Source: Verrucomicrobiales bacterium
GTDB taxonomy: Bacteria > Verrucomicrobiota > Verrucomicrobiia > Limisphaerales > J093
DNA: 64,000 bases
Direction: 5' to 3'
Assembly (NCBI GenBank): GCA_015075445.1
Contig: JABTUJ010000010.1
Coordinates: forward strand, 124,001 to 188,000
The notes beneath the pieces were generated by a model, which saw only the letters and a program-made list of their open reading frames with translations, was not told the DNA's origin and searched no databases. Shown in pieces: positions 34,150-42,549 of the stretch. A program made the translations under genes and the position numbers. Positions within the stretch are counted from its first letter, which is position 1. Each line of letters starts with the position of its first letter.

Positions 34150-37100
34150 ATGCGCGATCGTCGCTCGTACCTCCGCCGGGCCGCGGCGATTGCCGCGGTG
34201 ACCCTGGTTTCCGCCCTCCGGTTCGGACACGCCGAAGGTCTCCCTCCCAACCTCGCGCTGCAGGCCAAAGCCACGGCGAATTCCGAGCACAACGAGCAAT
34301 ACGCCGCTCGCTTTGCCATCGACGGCCGGATTCCTGCTGCCGGCAGCCAGGAAGACATCGGCCGCGCCTGGTGCGTGCAGGGCAACACCCACCGCCACGG
34401 CGCCACCTTCACCCTCGCCTGGCCCAAGCCCGTCACGATCGCCGAGCTCGCCTATTGGGCGCGCACGGCCTGGTTCGCCGAGGAAGGCTGGAAGGACTAC
34501 GAACTGTGGCTGGACGAGGCCGACACCGCCGCCGTCCGCGGCCAACTCGCCCGCGGCCACGGGCCGCAGCGCATCGCCCTCGCAGCGCCTGCGAAGGTCC
34601 GCAAGCTGACCCTTCGCTTCACCAGCTCCTACGGCGGCCTCAACCCCGGCGCCGCCGAGATCCAGGTCTTCGGCGAGCCCCTCCCCGCCCGCAGCTACGC
34701 CCGCTTCCGGGCTCTGCCTGCGGGCCGACCCGAACCCTTCGACGACGCCATCGAAGACACCCCGGAACTGGCCGCCGCCGTGGCCCAGGGCCGGCTCGGC
34801 TTCGACCAACTGCTCCTCATCCGCCGTCGCGAGCTCAACCCCAGCCACGTCTACACCTACCACGTCGAAGGATTCGGCGCCGGCGGCGGCCTCGGCCTCC
34901 TCGACCTCGCCCCCATCCGCGCCACCCTCGACCCATCCCCCGGTGGTGCGGGCATCTTGCCTGCACCCGACCCCGCATCCCCGCCCGCCCTTCGCCACGG
35001 TGTCTGGCGCGAACTCGTCGCCTCGCCCGAAGGACAAATCCTCGACTGCGACCTCGACTACGACGGCCGCGAAATCCTCTTCAGTTGGCGCCGCACCCAG
35101 CGCGACGGCTACCAGGTCTTCGCCATCCGCCCCGACGGCACGGGCCTGCGCCAGCTCACCGACGGTCCCCACCACAACTACAACGCCTGCTGGTTGCCGG
35201 ACGGCGGCATCGCCTTCCTCTCGACCCGCACCTCGCGCTTTGCCTATTGCTGGATCTCACCCGTCGGCGTCCTCCACCGCATGGAACGGGACGGCTCCCG
35301 CGTCATCCCCCTCTCCGCCAACATTGTCAACGATTTCACCCCCAGCGTCATGCACGACGGCCGCATCCTCTATTCCCGCTGGGAATACGTCGACAAACCG
35401 GCCATCCCCATCCAAAGCCTCTGGACCATCCGTCCCGACGGCACCTGCCTCGCCGGCTTTTTCGGCAACCGGGTTCTGAGCCCCGCCACGTTCATGGAGG
35501 CCCGCTCCATCCCCGGGACCGCCGAGGTGCTGTGCGTCCTCACCAGCCACAACGGACCGTGCCGCGGTGCCATCGGCATCATTGACGTCCAGCATGGCAA
35601 CAACGCGCCCGCCAGCCTTCGCAACATCACCCCCGAAGTCGCCATCGGCCAAATGGACAAAGGGGACGGCAACAACATCCGCGGCCCTTACGAAAGCCCT
35701 TATCCCCTCGACGCCGAGCTGTTCCTCGTCTCCAAGCGCGGCACCATCCTCGTCCGCAACTATGAGGGAACCCAGCAACTCCGCCTCGTCGACCCCCTCG
35801 ACGGCATCGGCTTCTACAGCACCCAACCCCTCCGCCCGCGCCCTCGTCCCCCTGTCCTCGCCCCCCAGAACAACCCCTTCGAGTCCCACGCCTCAGCGAC
35901 CCTCACCTCGATCCCTGCCGCTGGTGGTGCAGGCATCTTGCCTGCCTCCCATCCCGGTGGTGCAGGCATCTTGCCTGCATCCGACTCTGCTTCCGACTGG
36001 GCCACCGTCGTTCTCCAGGACGTCTATCGCGGGCTCGAACCCTTGGTCAAACGCGGCGAGGTCAAAGAAATCTGCGTCGTCGAGGAAATGCGCAAAGCGG
36101 TCCGCACCGACGTCAACAACCGGGCCTTCGGCTTCCAGTTCCCGGTCATCTCCTGTGGCGCCACGTACGCCGGCAAACTCGTCTGGGGTTACGCCCCGGT
36201 TGCGGAGGATGGTTCGGCCTCCTTCCTGGTCCCCGCCGGACGCCCCATCTACTTCATCGCCTTAGACGCCGAGGGCCGCGCCGTGCAGCGCATGCGCACC
36301 TTCACCCACCTGATGCCGGGCGAAGTCCAGGGCTGCGTGGGCTGCCACGAACCCCGCAACCAGACCGTGGCCGTGCCCCTCTCGCGCCCCCGCCCCCCGT
36401 CACCCCTTCGCCCGCCCGACTGGGGCGAAGGCGTGGGCTTCGATTACACCGCCCATGTCCAACCCGTCCTCGACGCCCACTGTGTCCGCTGCCACAGCGG
36501 GCCCACCCCGCCCAAGCGCGTGGACCTCTGCGGAGACAAAACCGACTTCTTCAACGTCTCCTACGAATGGCTCGCGCGCGGTCGTAAGCGCTCCGGCGAA
36601 TCCGAGTGGGACAGTCCCTACGTGAACTGGATCCCCACGTACAACGGCATGGAGCAGAACATCCTGGAGGTCACCCCCAAGGCGTGGGGCTCCCCGCGCA
36701 GCCTCCTTGCCGACCTCCTCCTCACCGGTCACCCCGACACCAACGGTGTCCGGCGCGTCGAGCTTCCGCCCACGGAAACCCGCCGCATCCTCGCCTGGAT
36801 CGACCTCAACGTCCCCTACTACGGCACCTCCGAAACCGCCCACCCCGACCGCCCCGGCTGCCGCCAGTTCCTCCCACCCGACCTCGACCGCACCTTGTCG
36901 GAAGTCGCCCAGCGCCGTTGCGCCGGCTGTCATCAGGACGCCCGCATCCCGCGCCCCATCTGGACCCGCCTGACCAACCCGCACCTCAATAACTTCCTCA
37001 CCGCGCCCCTCCCCGTCGAGGCGGGCGGCAGCGGCCGTTGCGGCCAACCCGTCTTCGCGAACACCCAGGACCCCGATTACCTCGCCCTCCTCCGCACCTT

Positions 37101-37200
37101 CGATCCCGTCCTGGCAGAACTCCGCGAGCGCCCCCGCATGGACATGGCCGGCGCCCAACCCGCCGCCGTCGACCGGAACTGCCTCGGACAGTTGGAGTGA
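34150..37200 (+). CDS. HzsA-related multihaem protein with discoidin and PD40 domains
   Basis: 1016 residues. Signal peptide with SYLRRAAAIAAVTLVSALRF. Residues about 30-180 form an F5/8 (discoidin)-like domain (NLALQAKATANSEHNEQYAA, LTLRFTSSYGGLNPGAAEIQ). Residues about 280-560 are TolB/PD40-like propeller blades (DGREILFSWRRTQRDGYQVF, LLVAGR-like WLPDGGIAFLSTRTS). A region like the middle domain of hydrazine synthase alpha (ASFLVPAGRPIYFIALDAEG, RTFTHLMPGEVQGCVGCHEP) follows, with three haem motifs C729-V-G-C-H, C778-V-R-C-H and C924-A-G-C-H. Exported. Three palindromic repeats are read in frame (GGAGILPA). Despite the name of the family, hydrazine chemistry is not implied. Confidence 0.8.
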   Translation: MRDRRSYLRRAAAIAAVTLVSALRFGHAEGLPPNLALQAKATANSEHNEQYAARFAIDGRIPAAGSQEDIGRAWCVQGNTHRHGATFTLAWPKPVTIAELAYWARTAWFAEEGWKDYELWLDEADTAAVRGQLARGHGPQRIALAAPAKVRKLTLRFTSSYGGLNPGAAEIQVFGEPLPARSYARFRALPAGRPEPFDDAIEDTPELAAAVAQGRLGFDQLLLIRRRELNPSHVYTYHVEGFGAGGGLGLLDLAPIRATLDPSPGGAGILPAPDPASPPALRHGVWRELVASPEGQILDCDLDYDGREILFSWRRTQRDGYQVFAIRPDGTGLRQLTDGPHHNYNACWLPDGGIAFLSTRTSRFAYCWISPVGVLHRMERDGSRVIPLSANIVNDFTPSVMHDGRILYSRWEYVDKPAIPIQSLWTIRPDGTCLAGFFGNRVLSPATFMEARSIPGTAEVLCVLTSHNGPCRGAIGIIDVQHGNNAPASLRNITPEVAIGQMDKGDGNNIRGPYESPYPLDAELFLVSKRGTILVRNYEGTQQLRLVDPLDGIGFYSTQPLRPRPRPPVLAPQNNPFESHASATLTSIPAAGGAGILPASHPGGAGILPASDSASDWATVVLQDVYRGLEPLVKRGEVKEICVVEEMRKAVRTDVNNRAFGFQFPVISCGATYAGKLVWGYAPVAEDGSASFLVPAGRPIYFIALDAEGRAVQRMRTFTHLMPGEVQGCVGCHEPRNQTVAVPLSRPRPPSPLRPPDWGEGVGFDYTAHVQPVLDAHCVRCHSGPTPPKRVDLCGDKTDFFNVSYEWLARGRKRSGESEWDSPYVNWIPTYNGMEQNILEVTPKAWGSPRSLLADLLLTGHPDTNGVRRVELPPTETRRILAWIDLNVPYYGTSETAHPDRPGCRQFLPPDLDRTLSEVAQRRCAGCHQDARIPRPIWTRLTNPHLNNFLTAPLPVEAGGSGRCGQPVFANTQDPDYLALLRTFDPVLAELRERPRMDMAGAQPAAVDRNCLGQLE
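34942..34965. repeat. Palindromic GCAGGCATCTTGCCTGC repeat inside a coding region, copy 1
   Basis: GGTGGTGCGGGCATCTTGCC plus TGCA; hairpin arms of 7 bp (one G:T pair) round a 5-nt loop. Translated as GGAGILPA. Confidence 0.7.
35923..35982. repeat. Palindromic GCAGGCATCTTGCCTGC repeats, copies 2 and 3 (tandem)
   Basis: Two copies, 35923-35945 and 35956-35982, 10 nt apart, each able to form a 7-bp hairpin with TGCAGGC and GCCTGCA. Read in frame as GGAGILPAS-HPGGAGILPAS inside the HzsA-related protein. Confidence 0.75.
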
Positions 37201-37233
37201 ACCGCACGTAACGCGAATGCCGCCCCCGACACC

Positions 37234-40200
37234 ATGAAGCCGACCCGCGCTCAACCGGCACGACGTCTCGCCCTCTTCTGCCTCGCCAGCGCGCTGCTCA
37301 CCGGCGCCCTCGACTCTGCCCGGGCCGGCGAACCGCCCTCCTTCATCATTCCCGCGTGGGCCTTCGACCGCGGCAACGTCCGCGTCTTCACCGAGGAATA
37401 TGCCGATGCCGGCCCCACGGTCGCCTACGGCGGTCAGTCGCCCATCAATGTCGAGTACGACATCGACCTGCCCGCCACCGGCCGGTACACCCTCCGCCTC
37501 CAATACGCCGCGGGCGCGCCCCGCCCCGTCGAGTTTCTCGTGGACGGCAACCGCGTCGGCGAAGCTGCCCGGACCGCATCGGGTTCGTGGAACACCAGCG
37601 GCGCGCACCAGGAAATCGTCGCGGAACTCGACCTCGTCGCCGGCCCGCACACCTTCCGCTTCCAGCGCGAACGCGATTTCCCCCACCTGGTCAGCCTTCG
37701 CTTCGAGTCCCCTGCCCTGCCCGCCGACTTCGTTCCGCACCGACCCAAGGCGCGCCCGTTGCCCGCCGTCTCACCCGCCGCGCACCTCAAGCCTTTCCGT
37801 GCCGAGGTGAACCCCGCTGCTCTCCGCCTGGCCATCCAGGATCTCACCGCCCGGTTCGGAAGCCGCTACCCGCGCGGGGCTGAGTTCAGCGACCGCCTGG
37901 ATCGGCTCGAGCGCGCCCTCGAAGCGGCCGAAACCCGCGCCCAAGCCCGCACAGACCTCGAACAACTCGCCCGCGAAGCCCTCCTCGCCAATCCGCTGCT
38001 CGACTTCGATCGCCTGCTCGTGCTCAAGCGCAGTTTCCCGAAACCTCCAGCCGCCCGCCAGGCCCAGGGCCAGGCCCTTGGCGTCGGTTCTCTCAACGCC
38101 CACACCAGCGATGACACTCCCCGCCAGGGCCATTGGCAGGATGAGCTCGCCGTCCTCTCGAACCTCCGCGGCGAACCGCGCTTCACCACCGTCCATCGCC
38201 CCGCCGACGACGAAACCGTGATCGACCCGGCCCTCCACTTCGATGCCCAGCGCCTCCTCTTCGCCCAAAACGGGGCGCACCAGAAAAACTGGCGCCTCTG
38301 GGAAATCGGCGTGGACGGCCGCAACCTCCGCCAGGTCACCCCCGATGATGGCGAAGACGTCGCCCACTTCGACCCCTGTTACCTGCCGGACGGACGCATC
38401 ATCTTCGCCTCCACCGCGGTCTACCAGGGGTTGCCCTGCGAGTTCGGCGCCCAGGCCATGACCTGCCTCTACCTCCTCGACCCGCGCGCGCAAACGATTC
38501 GCCAGCTCACCTTCGAGCAGGACAGCGACTGGTGCCCCACGCTGCTCCCCAACGGGCGCGTCATGTACCTCCGCTGGGAATACACCGACCAGTCCCACGC
38601 CAATTCCCGGATCCTCTTCCACATGAACCCGGACGGCACCGACCAGCGCGAACTGCGCGGCAGCGGCTCCTGGTTTCCCGGTTCCTTCTACTACGCCCGC
38701 CCCGTCCCCGGCCACCAACACCAACTCATCGGCATCGCCAGCGGCCATCACGGCACGCCACGCTCAGGTCGCCTCCTCCTCCTCGACCCCAGTGCCGGCC
38801 GGCGTGAGGGCGAAGGCATCGTCCAGGAAATCCCGCGCCGCGGCCAACCCGTCGAACCCATCGTCCGCGACCGACTCGTGGATGGCGTCTGGCCCCAGTT
38901 CATCATGCCCTGGCCCCTCAGCCCCGAGTACCATCTCGTCAGCGCCAAGCTCGGTCCCCAATCCCTCTGGGGCATCTACCTCGTCGATGTCTTCGACAAC
39001 GTCACTCTGCTTCACGAAGTCGAAGGCACCGCCCTCCTCTGGCCCATCCCCGTCCAGCCCGTCACCCCTCCCCCCGTCATCCCGGATCGCGTCCAGCTCG
39101 CCAGCGACCAGGCCACCGTTTTCATCACCGACCTCCACGCCGGCCCGGGCCTCGAAGGCGTCCCCCGCGGCACGGTCAGGAGCCTGCGCCTCATCGAGTA
39201 CTATTTCTCCCGACGCGGCTTCGGCGGTCTCTACGGCACGCTCGGTCAGGACGGACCCTGGGATGTCAAACGCATCCTGGGCACCGTGCCCGTCGAACCG
39301 GACGGCTCCGCCCATTTCATCATCCCCGCCAACAGCCCTCTCTCACTCCAACCCCTCGACGAACAAGGCCAGGCGCTCCAACTCATGCGCAGTTGGTTCG
39401 TCGGCATGCCGGGCGAAGCCGTCTCCTGCGGCGGCTGCCACGAACCTCAAAACGAAGTCTCGCCGAACCGACCCAGCCTCGCCGCCCGCCGCCCACCCAC
39501 CCCCATCGAACCCTGGTACGGCCCGGCGCGCGGCTTCAGCTTCGTGCGCGAAGTTCAGCCCGTCCTCGACCATCACTGCGTCCGGTGTCACGACGGCTCG
39601 CCCGAAACCCAACAGACGCCCGCCGCCCAGGCCATGGCCGGCCAGACCGCCCAGCCGCCTTACCTCAAGGGCGACGTCTGGCCCAACGACTGGAGCAGTC
39701 AGCTCGCCGGACGTTGGGACGGAGGCGGCAAGTTCACCCGCTCCTACTTCGACCTCGCCCGCTATGTCCGCCGCCCCGGCATCGAGGGCGACCGCCGCAT
39801 GTTCACCCCCTTGGATTACCACTTCCGCACCACGACGCTTGGCCAACTGCTCGCCAAAGGACACCACGACGTAAACCTCGACTCCGAGGCCTGGGAACGC
39901 CTCGCTGCCTGGTTCGATCTCAACGCCCCCTTCTACGGTACCTGGGGCGAAATCCCTCAGTTCTCTCAAGGCTACGGGTCCCTCGACCACGCCCGGCTCG
40001 CCCGCGTCCACGCCCGCGCCATGGAACTCCGCCGCCAGTACGTCCCCATGGGCCCCCACCCGGATTACGAACAGATCCCCGAAGCACCCGCGTACACCGC
40101 CCGGGACCACGGACTAAGGACCAAGGACCAAGGACCACGGACCACAGACCACGGACCACAGACCACAGACCACAGACCACAGACCAAGGACCTGGGACTT

Positions 40201-41220
40201 CGAACGTCCAACGTCCAACATCCAACATCCAACTTCGAACTTCGAACTTCGAACTTCGCCCTTCCCCACAGCGTCTGGCCCTTCGACACCCCCACCGCCC
40301 TCGCCAAACAACAAGCCGCCGCCCCCGACGGCCGCCTCTCCCGCACCCTCGACCTCGGCGACGGCGTCACCCTCGAACTCGTCCGCATCCCGGGCGGCAC
40401 GTTCCCCATAGGCTCAACCACCGGACACCCCGACGAAGCGCCGCCCACCATCGTCACCGTCGAACCCTTCTGGATGGCCCGCTGCGAAACCGCCAACCGC
40501 CAGTTCAAGCAGTTCCGACCCGAACACGAAAGCCGCACCGAAGACCGCCATGGCTACCAGTTCGGCGTCGTCGGTTACGACCAGGATCAACCCGACCAAC
40601 CCGCCGTCCGTGTCTCCTGGCTAGACGCCGTGGCCTTCTGCCAGTGGCTCGCCAACCGCACGGGCCTGCCCATCAACCTCCCGACGGAGGCCCAGTGGGA
40701 ATGGGCCTGCCGCGCCGGCACCGCCACCCCCTTCTGGTTCGGCGATCTCGCCGCCGATTACTCGACCTTTGCCAACCTGGGCGACCAACGCCTGCGCGAC
40801 TTCGCCGCCGACACCGCCCTCGACAACTACACCGCCGCGCGCCCCATGGTGAACCCGAACCGCTACGACGACTGGATCCCCCGCGACGACCGGTACAACG
40901 ACGGCGGCTTCGTCACTGAACCCGTCGGCTCCTATCGCCCTAACCCCTGGGGTCTCCACGACCTCCACGGCAACGCCTGGGAGTGGACCCGCTCGCCCTA
41001 CCGGCCCTACCCCTACACCGACGCCCCCCCCGCCGCCGACAGCGCCGACCGCGTGGTCCGCGGTGGTTCCTGGTACGACCGCCCGCAGCGCTGCACCTCG
41101 AGCTTCCGGCTCAGCTACCCCCCGTGGCAACGCGTGTACAACGTCGGCTTTCGCATCGTCTGCGAAGACCTCCCCACCCCGCTCGCCGACCCTGGCGCCG
41201 TCCGCACCGCCCGTCGCTGA
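37234..41220 (+). CDS. HzsA-related di-haem protein fused to an FGE/SUMF1-like domain
   Basis: 1328 residues. Signal peptide (LALFCLASALLTGALDSARA), a beta-sandwich carbohydrate-binding-like domain (about 45-165, NVEYDIDLPATGRYTLRLQY), a propeller of PD40 type (about 340-640), and an HzsA-like part with C732-G-G-C-H and C782-V-R-C-H. Residues about 957-1011 are a heptapeptide-repeat linker coded by 7-bp DNA repeats. The C-terminal domain (about 1012-1315) is formylglycine-generating-enzyme-like: GGTFPIGSTTGHPDEAPP, NLPTEAQWEWACRAGTATPF, GLHDLHGNAWEW and RGGSWYDRPQRCTSSFRL. Of the two FGE copper cysteines the second position is Cys but the first is Asp, so true FGE activity is doubtful. It starts 33 nt after its relative. 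Confidence 0.8.
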   Translation: MKPTRAQPARRLALFCLASALLTGALDSARAGEPPSFIIPAWAFDRGNVRVFTEEYADAGPTVAYGGQSPINVEYDIDLPATGRYTLRLQYAAGAPRPVEFLVDGNRVGEAARTASGSWNTSGAHQEIVAELDLVAGPHTFRFQRERDFPHLVSLRFESPALPADFVPHRPKARPLPAVSPAAHLKPFRAEVNPAALRLAIQDLTARFGSRYPRGAEFSDRLDRLERALEAAETRAQARTDLEQLAREALLANPLLDFDRLLVLKRSFPKPPAARQAQGQALGVGSLNAHTSDDTPRQGHWQDELAVLSNLRGEPRFTTVHRPADDETVIDPALHFDAQRLLFAQNGAHQKNWRLWEIGVDGRNLRQVTPDDGEDVAHFDPCYLPDGRIIFASTAVYQGLPCEFGAQAMTCLYLLDPRAQTIRQLTFEQDSDWCPTLLPNGRVMYLRWEYTDQSHANSRILFHMNPDGTDQRELRGSGSWFPGSFYYARPVPGHQHQLIGIASGHHGTPRSGRLLLLDPSAGRREGEGIVQEIPRRGQPVEPIVRDRLVDGVWPQFIMPWPLSPEYHLVSAKLGPQSLWGIYLVDVFDNVTLLHEVEGTALLWPIPVQPVTPPPVIPDRVQLASDQATVFITDLHAGPGLEGVPRGTVRSLRLIEYYFSRRGFGGLYGTLGQDGPWDVKRILGTVPVEPDGSAHFIIPANSPLSLQPLDEQGQALQLMRSWFVGMPGEAVSCGGCHEPQNEVSPNRPSLAARRPPTPIEPWYGPARGFSFVREVQPVLDHHCVRCHDGSPETQQTPAAQAMAGQTAQPPYLKGDVWPNDWSSQLAGRWDGGGKFTRSYFDLARYVRRPGIEGDRRMFTPLDYHFRTTTLGQLLAKGHHDVNLDSEAWERLAAWFDLNAPFYGTWGEIPQFSQGYGSLDHARLARVHARAMELRRQYVPMGPHPDYEQIPEAPAYTARDHGLRTKDQGPRTTDHGPQTTDHRPQTKDLGLRTSNVQHPTSNFELRTSNFALPHSVWPFDTPTALAKQQAAAPDGRLSRTLDLGDGVTLELVRIPGGTFPIGSTTGHPDEAPPTIVTVEPFWMARCETANRQFKQFRPEHESRTEDRHGYQFGVVGYDQDQPDQPAVRVSWLDAVAFCQWLANRTGLPINLPTEAQWEWACRAGTATPFWFGDLAADYSTFANLGDQRLRDFAADTALDNYTAARPMVNPNRYDDWIPRDDRYNDGGFVTEPVGSYRPNPWGLHDLHGNAWEWTRSPYRPYPYTDAPPAADSADRVVRGGSWYDRPQRCTSSFRLSYPPWQRVYNVGFRIVCEDLPTPLADPGAVRTARR
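40104..40264. repeat. 23 consecutive heptamers read in frame as a protein linker
   Basis: Units run GGACCAC, GGACTAA, GGACCAA, then AGACCAC, then GAACGTC, CAACATC, GAACTTC without a break. The frame passes through all 161 bp without a stop, coding TTDHGPQ-TTDHRPQ-TKDLGLR-like heptapeptides. Confidence 0.85.
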
Positions 41221-41234
41221 CCTGTCGTTCACCC

Positions 41235-41261
41235 GTGTGGTGCAGGCGTCTCGCCTGCAGC
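41235..41261. repeat. Palindromic GCAGGC...GCCTGC repeat, intergenic copy
   Basis: TGCAGGCG, 3-nt loop, CGCCTGCA (41241-41259): fourth copy of the palindrome, 15 nt after the stop of the fusion gene; it could end transcription. Confidence 0.6.
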
Positions 41262-41330
41262 GACCTCCCTGCAAGCACCGCTCGGCGGCGGCTTACTCCA
41301 GAACCGGCGCCCCACTCCCACCGTCCGGCA

Positions 41331-41449
41331 CGCGCGCAGCGTTTGGAGTGCGCTGTCTTCCAGCGGCGCTTTTCGTTCATCCCGCCCCTCGCCCCCTTTC
41401 CGCAAAGCGGCGCTAAAGCACAACGCACTCTAATCGCTGCGCGCGCCGA
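41331..41449. repeat. Pair of inverted GC-rich repeat modules
   Basis: 41331-41373 (GCGCAGCGTTTGGAGTGCG ... AGCGGCGCTTTT) and 41404-41449 (AAAGCGGCGCT ... ACGCACTCTAATCGCTGCGC) are diverged inverse copies of each other. Related modules are at 55313-55325 (AAAGCGGCGCTTT) and 63630-63670. Together with the palindrome at 41235 and the heptamers at 41505 they fill the 417-bp gap; no gene is seen there. Confidence 0.6.
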
Positions 41450-41504
41450 CCCGCATGCCGGCCACGCCAGGCCGGTTCGGCCCCTTGAGATCCTGGAACT
41501 TCCC

Positions 41505-41593
41505 TTGAGCTTTGAACTTTGAACTTTGAACTTCGCCCTTCGCCCTTTGCCCTTCGCCCTTCGCCCTTCGCCCTTCGCCCTTCGCCCTTCGCC
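41505..41593. repeat. Heptanucleotide array TTGAACT / TCGCCCT
   Basis: Twelve units: TTGAGCT, three TTGAACT, then eight TCGCCCT/TTGCCCT types, ending 10 nt before the -35 box of the next gene. Confidence 0.85.
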
Positions 41594-41602
41594 GCGCCGA
41601 GC

Positions 41603-41631
41603 TTGACGCCGCCCCTCGGCCCGCCTAAACG
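41603..41631 (+). promoter_or_regulatory. Leaderless promoter of the sugar isomerase gene
   Basis: TTGACG (41603-41608), 17 bp, TAAACG (41626-41631), then 6 nt to ATG 41638. The clearest case in the window: a start 7 nt after the -10 box would be the A of ATG. Confidence 0.55.
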
Positions 41632-41637
41632 AAACCC

Positions 41638-42513
41638 ATGATTCACCTCGGTCTGCACACGGATAACTGGCGCCCCCTCAGTGTTGGCTTCGAAGCCGCC
41701 TGCCAAAAGGTCGCCGCCACCGGCCTCAAACACATCGAGTTCTGTGCCCTCCACGGCCAGAACTTCATCGCCGCGCTCGGCTACGACCCCGGCGTCTCCC
41801 TCCAGTCCAACCCCCGCGCGCTCCGCCGTTTCCTCGACAAGCTCAAGCTCACTGTTTCCCAGATCGACGGTTCCTACCCCATGATGGGACCTAACGGCTC
41901 GGCCTTCGGCGTCCAGTACGTCCAGCAGAGCATCCGCTTCGCCGCCGAACTCGGCTGCCCCATGGTCGACACCGTGGACGGCGCCTTCGAAACCCCCGGG
42001 ATGAACCGCGACGAAGTCTTCCGGGTCACCTGCGACAACTACGCCCAATGCCTCCCCTGGGCCGAGGACTACAAGGTCATCATCAACGTCGAACCCCACG
42101 GCCCCTATACCAACGACCTCGACTTCATGCAGCGTCTCTTCCGCCACTTCGACTCCGAATACCTCCGCTGCAACTTCGACACCGGCAACACCTTCATCGC
42201 CGGCCACAATCCGCTCGATTACCTCAAAGCCCTCCGCAAGTACGTCACCCATTGCCACATCAAAGACGTCAGCCCCGCCCTCGCCGCCGCCGTCCGCGGC
42301 GAGGAAACCGGCATCGGCAGCTCGGAGGTCTACGTCGGCGGTGGCGTCAACGCCGACAACATCCGGCAATGCCTCGAGTTCCTCCACCGGGCGAACTGGG
42401 ACGGCGTTGTCTCCATCGAGTGCAGCGGCACCGAGGAAAACACGACCAAGAGCGTTGCCTGGATGAAGGGGGTCGTCAAAGAGCTCGGCAAAGCCAAAGG
42501 CCGCAAGCGCTGA
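41638..42513 (+). CDS. Sugar phosphate isomerase/epimerase (AP endonuclease 2-like TIM barrel)
   Basis: 291 residues. The xylose-isomerase-like barrel is visible: GLHTDNWRPLSVGFEAACQK, GLKHIEFCALHGQ, CPMVDTVDGAF, VEPHGPYTNDLDFMQRLF, CNFDTGNTFIAGH, THCHIKDVSP and SIECSGTEEN. The metal ligands of the family fit the E in NVEPHG, D in FDTGN, H in CHIKD and E in SIECSG. No signal peptide. Substrate unknown; many relatives act on inositol or keto-sugars together with Gfo/Idh/MocA enzymes. Starts right at the predicted transcription start, so its mRNA is probably leaderless. Confidence 0.85.
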   Translation: MIHLGLHTDNWRPLSVGFEAACQKVAATGLKHIEFCALHGQNFIAALGYDPGVSLQSNPRALRRFLDKLKLTVSQIDGSYPMMGPNGSAFGVQYVQQSIRFAAELGCPMVDTVDGAFETPGMNRDEVFRVTCDNYAQCLPWAEDYKVIINVEPHGPYTNDLDFMQRLFRHFDSEYLRCNFDTGNTFIAGHNPLDYLKALRKYVTHCHIKDVSPALAAAVRGEETGIGSSEVYVGGGVNADNIRQCLEFLHRANWDGVVSIECSGTEENTTKSVAWMKGVVKELGKAKGRKR

Positions 42514-42549
42514 ACCCTTGCTCGCTCACGACATGAACCCCTCGCCCGC

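Noticed and set aside
40104..40264. CRISPR array
   Set aside because: Units are 7 bp without spacers, lie in a coding frame, and no cas genes are present. The same holds for the arrays near 33.0 and 41.5 kb.
34150..41220. Hydrazine synthase and anammox metabolism
   Set aside because: Only the middle domain resembles HzsA; the other synthase subunits are absent, and such HzsA-related proteins are common in heterotrophic Verrucomicrobiota and Planctomycetota.
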